From positions 98,940,780-99,004,779 of the forward strand of contig CM056380.1 in the NCBI GenBank assembly GCA_029718625.1: a stretch of 64,000 nucleotides of DNA. Direction: 5' to 3'. This stretch comes from Synaphobranchus kaupii. Taxonomy: Eukaryota; Chordata; Actinopteri; Anguilliformes; Synaphobranchidae. The notes under the pieces are model-generated. The model saw nothing but the letters and a program-made list of their open reading frames with translations. It was not told the origin of the DNA and ran no database searches. Both the position numbers and the translations under genes were made by a program. Positions 45,471-56,439 of this stretch are shown one piece after another (within the stretch, counting starts at the first letter, position 1; every line of letters starts with the position of its first letter).

Positions 45471-48400
45471 GAAAAATGATAAATGTGAAGGGCTTGAGAT
45501 AAATCATTAGGTCTCTTGGCTCCATTTAGGGTATAATCTCAAAGTATTGATAGATTATTGGGGAACAAGCTCAACAAGCTGCGTTTTTCACGAGGAAACT
45601 AAACAAACAGGACAGAGGCCGAGTCCAGCTGAGAGGCACACTGAGTTAGCTAGCTTCCAAACAGCCCGACGCTGCATCAATTATGCTGTAGCCCGAGGCA
45701 GCAGGCGCTGCTGTTTTCCGCAGTAGCATCATAACTCACATACAGCCAACAGAGGCCATGTCACTACAGGGTGCTCAGATACAGGAACCATTATGGAAGA
45801 TGGAGGCTTTGCGATCGCAAAGGGAATATGTTTTGCCCTGAGGTGTTTCTCCAACAAAGGACCGGCAAAATTCTCCAATAGTGCAAGTCTTGTGCCAGTT
45901 GAAAACAAACCACATGCAACAGTAGGTCTTTTCTCCCGACACAGTGGTGACACAGAGATGCCGCTTATGAGAAAAATGGTTTCATTCACTGTGCAGCATA
46001 TGGAATTTAAGCCTGTGGCCCTATGACTTCTGTGCATGACATTGTTTAGAAAGGTACCGGAATCTTGAATGCTCTATTGTAAAATAAAACCATTGAGGCA
46101 TTGCTTAATCCCTCATACTCAGAAGGACATTTTTAAATGTAATTAATGTAATTACACTGTGTTTATGTCATTTATGTGTACCTGAGTGCATGTGTGCCTG
46201 TGTGTATGTATGCGTTTCTATTGATCATCACATAGAAAGTACATACACATGTGCTGCACTTACTTACACAGCTATACTGTATACTGTCGTTACACGATAC
46301 ACATTTTAAAATGCATTATGTTGGGACATTTCCTTCTGTTGCACATTGTCCTTGCCCTATTTCCAGCTGTATTTACATAATCAGAACTTTAATGTAATTA
46401 ATCATGCATTGTGTGTTTGACTGCTATGACATGCTGTACTTTTGATCTGATAAGTCTGATTACCGTGGTGCTCTTTCCCCTAATTGTTTTTAGCTATGTC
46501 AAACCTTAGCAAGTGTAAAAATATTTTTTTATCTGTAATATTGAAAAAGGAAAAAAAAAATTTATGGAATTTTTTTTTTTTTTCTGTTTTCAGAGTGTAT
46601 TAGGGACATTGAGAGGACCTGCTTCGCTCCACAATGCATCAAGTAAACCTTATCACAAATAATTAGACTGCAAGTCCCCATCAGCCACAGAAATAAATGA
46701 CAAGAAGAGGGACTGAAGATAAGAGTGGGAAGCTCTTCCTGAGATAATCCTACAGTTCAGCTCTGCAGGGAGCTACCCCTTGTCGTGAAGAATCCACCTT
46801 TCAAGGATACAGGTACTGCTGAGGGGGGAAAGACACAGGAATATCCTGAAGCATACTGAGTACACACTGAGTACACAGTTATGAGTACACACTGATTAAC
46901 ACACACTGAGTAACGAGTACGCACTGATTAATAAGTACACACTTGGTACTACCCACACACTGAGTACTGATATAAAATGTTTCTCAGGTTGTAGAAAACC
47001 CAAAATACTGGACATTGTGAAATTCACTATTTGTACTTCAAACATTAACAAATGTTCATTATTGTTTGAAATGTAGAAACCGTTGTAAAGCATATTTGGC
47101 TTTGAAAAACATTGAAAACAATGTGTTTGAATCTGGTGCAGTACTGCAGTGTAGCAATCAGGAAATTAGGCTTAGAATAGTCTGGCAATATACATATGTA
47201 CGACCTCTGTCCAAACAAATAAAATGTTTTTAATTTTACGAAGCAGCATCCCCCCCCCCCCACACACACACACACAGATAGCAGTCTGTGAACCCCACAC
47301 TCCGCTCTGGCTCTCTCTTTCTCGCCAGGCCCATTTTTAGGGCTGTCACCGTTCATAATGAGCTCCGCTGCGTCGCCATCTCTCTGATGAGGATGTGAAT
47401 TCAGCGTTCTGTGATGCGCTCACCGCTCCACAGTGCCTTTATGATTGTCCCACGGGAGAGGGCTTGAATGCTGCCAGAGACCTACTTTTATACAGCACCA
47501 GGACAACTACATTAATTGAATTTTAAATAAATGCATGTGGAATAATTACATTTGATTATAACTACAAAAAAAGGAAAAACATTTGAAGTTTTAATGGGAT
47601 ATTCTTTATTCATGTCAGGAGGAATTTAGGTTGGATTGGAATTTTAACTGTACTTTGACTAACTATAAATCCGTTCACACACAGTCAGTGCTCACAGTCT
47701 AAACCATACAGAAAGTACATATTCAACTTCAATAGAATCAGTTGTCTTCTAGGACGTGTGCAATTTGAGAATACGTTTATTTTGTAAAATTTAAATTGGT
47801 TATCTTTCAGTTTTTCCTTTTCTACCAAATTTGGAATACCCAATCGACTCATCGCTGCAGCAACCTACGTCAGTTTAGCAGAGCAGTGACAAGCACACTT
47901 CCCTAGTGAGGTTTTAGAAATGCAAATGATATTACTGGTGACAGGTGCAGTATTCAGATTTGATCACACTATTCAGAGTTGGCACAAAGGTAACAGATAA
48001 AGCCTAGGTCACACTGCAGAGTGAGATACTCACTCTCTTTTTTTCCCGCTGATCATCTTTCGTTGCTCTGGTAACACACACCCTCAAAACAAAAGCGTAT
48101 TTAATTCAACCTTAAACTCCATTAAAATAGAATTTCTGATTTCATTGCATGCAGCGGCTTGCTGTTCAATAGAACAATAGGTCCTCTTGGAGATTAAGAA
48201 CCCTGTGGAGACATTTTGACCATTTGGCCCTCTGAAAATTACCATACCAATGTACGACACTGCCATGATAATCAAGTCAGCTGAGACGTGCAGGCATACA
48301 TTCTGAACACACGTTTCGTGTTCCTTAATGAGGTAAAGAAACACAGATTTTTAATGGGGAAGGCAGTGGGGCATATTGGTTTGGCACCACACTGCTGTTG

Positions 48401-51400
48401 TATCCCTGTAGCAGAACACTTAACGTGAATCTGTAAGTTTTCAGCAGTATAAATGGATAACACATGCAGAACATAGGTAATGCAAGTTGTCGTGAATGAG
48501 AGCTCCATGCTAAGCACATAAATAATAATTGCATTTATTGGCACTGCTCTGAGGCTGCGATCGCTGGCAATACAGTGTGTACAGTCTATGTATGTGTTTC
48601 TCACCGTTGATGGGGTGATTTCACACTTGAGGGATGAGCGTAGATTGTGCAGACATGCTTTTTCCATTTGAGGGGAGGAAATTGCACTGCCTGGAACAGA
48701 AACCAAGGTTTTGCTTTACAAATGAGGTGCTAAGGTGGAACGGATGTTTCAGAGATGTATGGAGGCATTAAACGACTTAAGAAACTCCTGGAAAGTCCCT
48801 CGGCATTCGTCGCAGGTCGGATCTCAGCAAAAACGGGCTGAGAAAAAATATGAGCCGAGGACTTGCTCCCCAACGATGTGTTGAATTAAATAGTTCCTGG
48901 GGGGCTTTGGGGGCTGGGGATGTTAGGTACTGGTGATACTAGGTCTCCTGTGGGTGTAAAGCCCTTCACTGCACTGCTATTTTTACTCTGCTGGACAATC
49001 TCCTGGATTCAGACCCTTTCACATCTCTTGCTGTCTTCTGTGTGCTATAAAGAGGTTATATTTTACCTGTTTGTGTGTGTATGTGTGTGCGTGTGTATGC
49101 ACGTGTGCATAAAACTATGTATTGATCCCTGAATAAAATTCCCTGGAGAAAAAAAAGAAAGTATATAGCTATATACGGATCACCTGATATGGGTGTGAAT
49201 ACCCTCAAATTAAAGCTGACTGCACTTTAACCTAATATTCATTGTATTATTTCACATCCAATGTACTAGAGTACAGAGCCAAAACAACAAAAACAATTAA
49301 ACATATATACTGTAATATATAGTAGCCTATATACACACATTTTTTTAAAAAAGGAACTCAAAATATCAAGCAAGTAATCCAGTTTATAAAGTGAGAAAAT
49401 CTATTACACGCCGACACCATCTAAGCCTGATAAAATCGTGAAACTCCACCCCCACCTTCTGCCTCTTTTGTCAGGAGCTTGTCTCAGGCATCTGAGTGTA
49501 ACATTTTTAATGGCAAATGGTAGCAGTTGGTCCGCCGGTTTCTCTCCTGATTGAAAACCATTTTTACGAGCCTCCTAAGATGCCATATCACCTTTATAGC
49601 AGTTTTACACCGCAGACCTCAGATCAAAGCTCTTGTAAAGCCTCATCTCTTTACATTTATACACATAAACAGGGGACCTGCCCTGGGCCCCAGTCTTACA
49701 AAAAATAATCCTACGTTCTTGTGTAAAAGGGATGGTACAATTAAAGACATACTGGATTCGTTTGGAGACCTTTATCTTTTTGGACCCTCTGTCCAATGAC
49801 AAGTTACAAACCTGGCTTGAATTAGAGCTTTTTGATGCACAACACCCATTCACCTTACCTGCCACCCACATATCCCCCCCCCCACCCCCCACCCACCCAC
49901 CCTTGTCACCATTAGTGCTGTGTAGAACTGAATGATCTGTGTGTGGGGTGAGTGGACGCATGCTAGTGTCCCTGGCTCTTATCCATGGTTTGTTTGACGG
50001 TGCTTTCAGGGGTAGTGAAGTCTCTGCCATTGCAGCAGTGGGTAAAATGAGCCTCAATGAGCTATTCAAGTGCCTTTGATGTACGGCAATGGAAGCTTTT
50101 TGGGGACAGGGTAAGGGCGGAGAGTAGCTGGGCAAGGAGAGGCTGCTCTTCCCTCGAGCTCTGATGAGCTCCCATTTCCTCTCTCTGCAGCTTCGGAGAG
50201 CGGCTCTGCCATGCCTGGTGCTCATTTTTTATGTCCACTTTAAAAAAAAAAAAAAACCTTTTTTTCCTTCTCAGATAGATTGCAGCCTGACGACACATCG
50301 CTCCAACTGATCAATGGCAGTCAACACTTCCGCAGTGTTTGCTGATCATTAGTTATCACAGTTGATGGATCTGAAATATTTGCAGGAAGCAGTTTTCTTA
50401 CAAGCTTCTTACAGTTTTCTTACGAAATTGCACGCCCTTTTTTAAAAAAGGTAATTGTGCGGTTGCATGTTCTTCGGAAACAAAGAACAGAGCTTTCAGA
50501 TATTTTAAAAATACAATTGTCCCCATAAAAACTGGAAAAGTACAGCTTGAAGTAGGTTGTAGTTGCATTGAATCAGAAGTGACTGTGGTAATGAGGTCAT
50601 TCTGATGTGACTGACCCTGAGGTTAACAAGTTTAACCATTAGAATGAACAGGCTGGGCTGAAAAGCTGTGGATGTGTGTGGGTTTATAGTGATCCTACCA
50701 TACTCTCCACAAACTTAATACACACACCTCACAATGGAATATAACCTTAGTTTGGATGGGGGAAATAGGCTAAAGTTATCCTTTAAAGGGGATAACAAAA
50801 AATGGCTTTACAGGATGTATGCAGGTAGTGTATGATCCAGATACAAAAAGTTATCTTGGATAATGTTTTCAATACAGGAAACTGGCCAAGGAAAGCTTTG
50901 TTAAATACACATTAAACAACAACAAATTATTGAGTCCCCTTTAGTTATTCTCTTCCTTAGGCACAATGCAATACAATAAAATACAACTGACACATGGCAC
51001 AGCTCTCTCACGTTAACCATCTCAAGGTCTGTCCTTAGCAAAGCGGTTTTGAAGAAAAGACCTTTGTTGTATTTTCCTTGGCTCTAGAAGTTTTTATTAC
51101 AGTCATTGTGATTGTCTTCGTATACTCCAGGAATTTTTTTTTATGCCCTGTGTTACATTTTTGGTGGGGGTTTTGCTGAATCCATTTTGAACAATGACAG
51201 CGCACTTTCTGTGACAGTAGATACTTGCTTCTCAAAAATGAAAGGGCCATCACAGATATTGACCTGGATATGCTGAAATAATGGCTCAACTTCTATACAT
51301 TGACAGGAAAATCAGGAGAGTCAGTGCAGTTTCCCTTGGGGGAAAGGGGTGGGAAACCAATTCTTCCCTCTCAGGGATTAAATGACAGGCACACCACATG

Positions 51401-51789
51401 TGATAAGAACACCGGGTGTTAAAATGAGGGAGAGTGACATGTTAAATAGAGATTTTCAGCATCGCCATGAAAAATGGAGGCATTGAGGCATTAACATGCA
51501 TTTGTATTTCAAAGAAAACTGTTGAAATGCATTCAGAGGAAGGATGGAAAATGAATAAATGTGGGAAGGACACACAGTATGACTGACTTTACTCTGGGGA
51601 GTCTGCCACCTATTCCCCAGGCGACCCGGCCCTATAATGTGCTAACTCCTATATTCTCTGGTCTCTCATCTACCTTGCCATGCATAGCCAACAATATCCA
51701 CCATTTACTGGCAAGTGAGAAGTGCTAATTCTAACACACTCATTCTGCTTATTATCATCAATGTTATCATCATCAACTTCTTTTCGAAT
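45471..51789. other. Intergenic, no gene recognised
   Basis: No supported host exon. Holds a degenerate GAGTACACACT minisatellite (46853-46972), an A-run facing a T-run (46549-46582), a remnant near 47815-47910 with TTTGGAATACCCAAT that recalls a fish repeat, a GT repeat (about 49070-49100) and a C-rich tract near 49870-49905. Confidence 0.5.
46853..46972. repeat. Degenerate GAGTACACACT minisatellite
   Basis: Irregular repeats of GAGTACACACTGA / AGTACGCACTGATTAA units over about 120 bases. Confidence 0.8.
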
Positions 51790-52332
51790 CATTGCCTGGC
51801 CAAAAAAAAAGTCGCACACTCGAATATTTCGTTGGACTGCCTTTAGCTTTGATTACGGCACGCATTCGTCATGGCATTGTTTCGACAACCATATGCAACG
51901 TCACAACATTTATTTCCATCCAGAGTTGCATTCATTTTTGGCCGTGATCTTGTATTGACGACGGGAGAGTCAAACCACTCCGTAAAGTCTTCTCCAGCAC
52001 ATCCCAAAGACTTTAAATGGGGTTAAGGTCAGGACTCTGGTGGCCAATTCATGTGTGAAAATAATTCCTCATGCTCCCTGAACCACTCTTTCACAATTTG
52101 AGCCCGATGAATCTTGGCATTGTCGTCCTGGAATATGCCCATTGATGGGATAACCTGGTCATTCAGTACATTCAGGTACTCAGCTGACTTAATTTTATTG
52201 CTGCATAACGTTGCTGAGCCTAGACCTGACCAATTGAAGCAACCCCAGATCATAACACTGCCTCCAGAGGCTTGTACAGTGGGCACTATGCATGACGGGT
52301 GCAACGGCGACTTTTTTTTTGGCCAGGCAGTG
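51790..52332 (-). mobile_element. Tc1-like DD35E MITE, copy 3
   Basis: 543 bp with ends CATTGCCTGGCCAAAAAA (one mismatch) and the inverse CACTGCCTGGCCAAAAAA. Flanking TA is not preserved on both sides. Same internal junction as copies 1 and 2. Confidence 0.87.
52029..52304 (-). pseudogene. Tc1-like transposase C-terminal fragment
   Basis: [44 protein letters not shown], then a stop/frame change before DLNPIE. Non-functional. Confidence 0.85.
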
Positions 52333-52599
52333 TTTAACCAACAACAGTACTGTACACTTACTGTCGAGGTCCATTACTTATCAGCACACACAAATGACGT
52401 GCAAAGCATGAATAGCTTCAAAATACCTGGGAACTCTGGGAACTGGAAAAAGGCATCTTGGGCATCTGTGATAATAAGTACTTGATTTTCTGATTTAAAT
52501 GGAGCCTTAATGTTGCAATATAACCCTGCTGATCAAAACCTAAAGTGTCAATTGAACTAGGCTATGTCATTCTTGATCCTTAATCCTGGTATTTAAAAA

Positions 52600-53086
52600 A
52601 GTCAAATAAAATAAAATAAAATACTTGGAAAAAGATTAAATAGACTAAAAACCAATAAGGAGGCACATTAAATAAAAGCATTGCTAAAAAGGTAAGTCTT
52701 TGAGATTCTTTTTAAAAAATGTCCAGGGATGCAGAATCCCGTAGACCCTCCGGTAGGCTGTTCAAGGCTAGTGCCACGGAAACAGAACGGCCCTTTACTT
52801 CTCTTAGCCCCAACCCTTGGAACAGTTAAAAGGCCAGCACCGGAGGACCTAAGTGATCTGCTGGGCACATACTTTAAAAGCATGTCAGCTAAATAGGGAG
52901 GTGCAATACCATTAAGTGATTTAAAAACTTGTATGGGAACATTAAAATATATTCTAAAAGACGCAGGGAGCCAGTGCAGGGTTTGTAGTACAGGGGTGAT
53001 GTGATGTTGTTTCTTTGACTTAGTTAAAACTCTGGCAGCAGCATCCTGGATCAGTTGATGACTGTTTATTTGTCTGTATTTAAAAT
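52600..53086 (-). mobile_element. 5'-truncated L2-clade LINE tail, cut by the gap
   Basis: On the minus strand it encodes the C-terminal ORF2 region with YVPSRSLRSSGAGLLTVPRV and, further on, FLKRISKTYLFSNAF. It ends in a short A/T tandem tail (plus AATAAAATAAAATAAAATAC near 52604-52623), as L2/CR1-group elements do. The 5' side runs into the N gap. Confidence 0.7.
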
Positions 53087-53586
53087 NNNNNNNNNNNNNN
53101 NNNNNNNNNNNNNNNNNNNNNNNNNNNNNNNNNNNNNNNNNNNNNNNNNNNNNNNNNNNNNNNNNNNNNNNNNNNNNNNNNNNNNNNNNNNNNNNNNNNN
53201 NNNNNNNNNNNNNNNNNNNNNNNNNNNNNNNNNNNNNNNNNNNNNNNNNNNNNNNNNNNNNNNNNNNNNNNNNNNNNNNNNNNNNNNNNNNNNNNNNNNN
53301 NNNNNNNNNNNNNNNNNNNNNNNNNNNNNNNNNNNNNNNNNNNNNNNNNNNNNNNNNNNNNNNNNNNNNNNNNNNNNNNNNNNNNNNNNNNNNNNNNNNN
53401 NNNNNNNNNNNNNNNNNNNNNNNNNNNNNNNNNNNNNNNNNNNNNNNNNNNNNNNNNNNNNNNNNNNNNNNNNNNNNNNNNNNNNNNNNNNNNNNNNNNN
53501 NNNNNNNNNNNNNNNNNNNNNNNNNNNNNNNNNNNNNNNNNNNNNNNNNNNNNNNNNNNNNNNNNNNNNNNNNNNNNNNNNNNNNN
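53087..53586. other. Assembly gap, 500 N
   Basis: Exactly 500 unresolved bases, probably a placeholder length. A G-run lies just beyond its right edge (about 53605-53629). Confidence 0.99.
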
Positions 53587-53744
53587 CGCGCTTGACAAGA
53601 TCATGGGGCGGGGGGGGGGGGGGGGGGGGCGCACTGCAAAATGTCAGTTGTAGCAGAATGGGGTTACCAAGTCTTTAAAGTATCAGAAAAAACACCGGCT
53701 ATAATGTGTACTGCTTAGATCTTGGCAAGGAGCACAGTAGGGGG

Positions 53745-53945
53745 AAGATGTAATAGATCTACAACTATAAGGTTGCACATTTGGGTTGTAGAGAAGCTCC
53801 TATTGTAGCCTTGAGCAAAGTACTTAACTTGAATAGCAGAATAGCAATATCAGACCAATATCCAGCTGTGTACATGGATAATGTGTCACATGTAAGTTGT
53901 ATGCACAGAAAGTGGATAAGGGCACCTGCCAATCAAAGGGATAAT
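53745..53945 (+). mobile_element. SINE body/3' region, degenerate
   Basis: TTGTAGCCTTGAGCAAAGTA, CTTAACTTGAATAGC, ATATCCAGCTGTGTACATGG and GTGGATAAGGGCACCTGCCA follow the order of a common fish tRNA-derived SINE (CCTTGAGCAAGGTACTTAAC ... TCCAGCTGTATAAATGGAT ... GGATAAGAGCGTCTGC), matched from memory. Confidence 0.6.
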
Positions 53946-54755
53946 GCAAAGTGGAGTACTAGGCACCTGGGAAACTGTGCTATATCTTGGTTCTTCCAGT
54001 CAGGGGCACTAGTGTGTTGCAGTGTCTCAGTGACTCGTCAAAGGCTCTACGCAGCAGACAAAAATCTAATTTTATTTCAAGGCTCTGCACAACTTTATCG
54101 TCAAGCCATTGATTGAAAAGAGCCCCATTAAGATGCAGTCTGCCAGTCGCTGTGTCACAAGACGAGTCACCCACACCTTAGCAGCCTCTAAAGGCCCTTA
54201 GAAATAAATACCTTTCATGGCAATCAGCACAGACTGATAACTTAAATGTTTTCTTCGTTTATGGCTTTTCAGACGGCCCTCGCTTCATGTACACACACTA
54301 ACCCGTGAGAAGTGTCCTTGCCGTCTGCCGAATGAACAAAACAGGCTGTTTTGAATCCCAGTATTGTGACGCCATTTTCGACCTTGGTTCGTTTCTGACA
54401 GCAGAGCATTTTTGTTTTTTTACCGCAAGTCCATGGAACTATTTGTCATTGTTTACGTTTTCCAACCCTGACTAGACTCCCTATTGCTAAATTCAGAAAC
54501 AGAAAGCTTAACCTCCTCAAAGCATTATACAATGTTGAATAATTTTGTACTGTGAAACAACGGTAGTTTATAAACGCAGTTACTACAAGTCAGAGGCAGG
54601 CTCAGATGCAAGGAAGACAGTGGGGAGTATTTGTTTCAGAAAACTCGACTGAATATCAAAGCAAAACATTGTGCCGTGAAATGAGCAACATGTATAATTA
54701 AATATCTATATGACATATGATACAACACTTCAGTGCAAGATACAGAACATGAGTA

Positions 54756-54941
54756 GAGTATTCTGTGGGCAATTGTAACAGGGGTCAATTGTAACACAAT
54801 TTTTTGTTACAATTGGCCCCAACCCTGAACACATGAAACTAGCTAGCTTGCTGGATAGAATCTCAGTTCTAGCTTGTTTCAGATTGGTGCAATTTTATGG
54901 TGTTGCAATTGCCCCCTGTTACAATTGCCCCCAGAATGCTC
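54756..54941. mobile_element. 186-bp palindromic MITE (copy 2), TA duplication
   Basis: GAGTATTCTGTGGGCAATTG at the left and its inverse at the right, TA at 54754-54755 and 54942-54943. Same length as, and inverted relative to, the copy at 2012-2197; the interior (CTAGCTTGTTTCAGATTGGT) matches its complement. Confidence 0.9.
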
Positions 54942-54954
54942 TACATTTGGAAAT

Positions 54955-54993
54955 TTGTGTGTGTGCATGCATGCATGCATTTGTGTGAGAATA

Positions 54994-55037
<44 letters not shown>

Positions 55038-55070
55038 TGTGTTTGCGTGCGTGTGTGTATGTGTGCATAT
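54955..55070. repeat. (GT)n/(GCAT)n microsatellite
   Basis: GCATGCATGCATGCAT-type run then a GT array at about 54994-55030. Confidence 0.9.
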
Positions 55071-55375
55071 CTTGCTTGCAGGCATGCCGCACTGAAAAAA
55101 TCTTCACATCACAATCACATTAATACATACATAAGCACAGAAAGCTCAGAGAAACAAATACATACATTACCTACCACGGACACTTTTTCAACAGTGCTTC
55201 AAAAAAGGCCTATACTTAACCAATACAAGTAATGATTTTGAATAAATAATTACAATACCGATACATACCGTGTAATAATGAGAGAAAGAAGGATGTAATA
55301 TGGTTTATGTTCTTACTGCATCCAGGCAGACTTGAATTGTGGCTTCTACTTTGGAAATACAACAGAGAAAAAGAA

Positions 55376-55480
55376 AAGGAAACCCTTGCTCAAAGGGCAC
55401 AGTAGAAGCACTCGGGACTGAGATTTGAACCTGTGGCCCTATGTTAACAAATCCAGACCCATCTCCACGCCACACACACT
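55376..55480 (-). mobile_element. tRNA-type SINE head fragment
   Basis: On the minus strand: TGGCGTGGAGATGGG (A-box-like), GGTTCAAATCTC (B-box), GAGTGCTTCTACTGTGCCCT, TTGAGCAAGG, in the order expected for the 5' half of the same SINE type as 53745-53945. Confidence 0.5.
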
Positions 55481-55828
55481 GTTACTGTCTAATCTTTAAT
55501 AAGTCATGTCCTTTTTGGCTTTCTCCCTTTTTAAAAGATAAGAAACTATATGACATAACCATGCAGTATAAGTTACATGTGAAATTACATTGACATTGAA
55601 AACTATGATTTAAACATATTCAATAATTATTATTCTTTTTTTAAACACCTGCACCTCCGAGCTATCCCGCATCCACAGTGCTACCATAGGAAATGTCTCT
55701 CCTCTTCTCTTTAATAATGGACGGTAGATGAACAATGACACTTCTACTACAAAAAACTAATCTTAGTAATGATATAAATATTCAGATGTTGTGCTAATGG
55801 AACTGGAATTGCCTCTTTCCTGATATAC

Positions 55829-56109
55829 AAACCCCAATTCCAAAAATGTTGAAAAAAAGCGGAAAGCAGTGACTTGTAAATTCTCTTTTACATATTATAT
55901 TTAATTGAAAACAGTACAAAGAAAATATATTTAATGTTTAACCTTATCAACTTTATTGATTTTTGTTAATATATTATAATTTTGAATATGATGCCTGCAA
56001 CACGTTCCAAAAAAGTTAGGACAGGGGCAAAAAAAAGACTGGGAAGTTCAAAAAACACATGTTTGGAACATTCCACAGGTAAACGGGTGATGCTATCATG
56101 ACGGGGTAT
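55829..56109 (+). mobile_element. 5' end of a Tc-like element with promoter region
   Basis: ACAAACCCCAATTCCAAAAA terminus, an internal repeat of it (GTTCCAAAAAAGTTAGGACA), then CATTCCACAGGTAAACGGGT, GATGCTATCATGA and GGTATAAAAGGATA. This layout matches the leader of a widespread teleost Tc-type transposon (from memory). No transposase follows. Confidence 0.65.
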
Positions 56110-56431
56110 AAAAGGATATAAAAATACTTTGATATCTTATTTTCAGGTACTCTTACAAGCGATACTATAACCTCTCTGCATTTGAATGGATCTCTATGGG
56201 AATTGGGGGGTGGGACTAGATTTAGCTGTAAATTACACAGGAATAGTATGGAACACATGGTTGACTAAATGGCTGTAAGTCATCAAGGGCCTGAGGTATC
56301 AAACGAGCCACAAGCCATCACTCTGCTGCCAGATATGCAGTAGATATGGACAGATCACTTGAAGGGTTGTTTCTCCTGACTTATTTTCCTATTGAACTCT
56401 ATGGACAAATAAGTCAGGGGAACCAACCCTT
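56110..56431 (+). repeat. Dispersed hairpin module, copy 2
   Basis: Homologue of 38055-38382, including the terminal inverted repeat (left arm about 56344-56389, right arm about 56401-56431), more diverged in the right arm. Confidence 0.82.
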
Positions 56432-56439
56432 CATAATGC

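Noticed and set aside
53055..53678. 207-codon frame spanning the gap
   Set aside because: Consists of unresolved N. Not evidence of a gene.
54874..55232. Several Cys/Val and His/Thr-rich frames
   Set aside because: They are translations of the GT/CA microsatellite.
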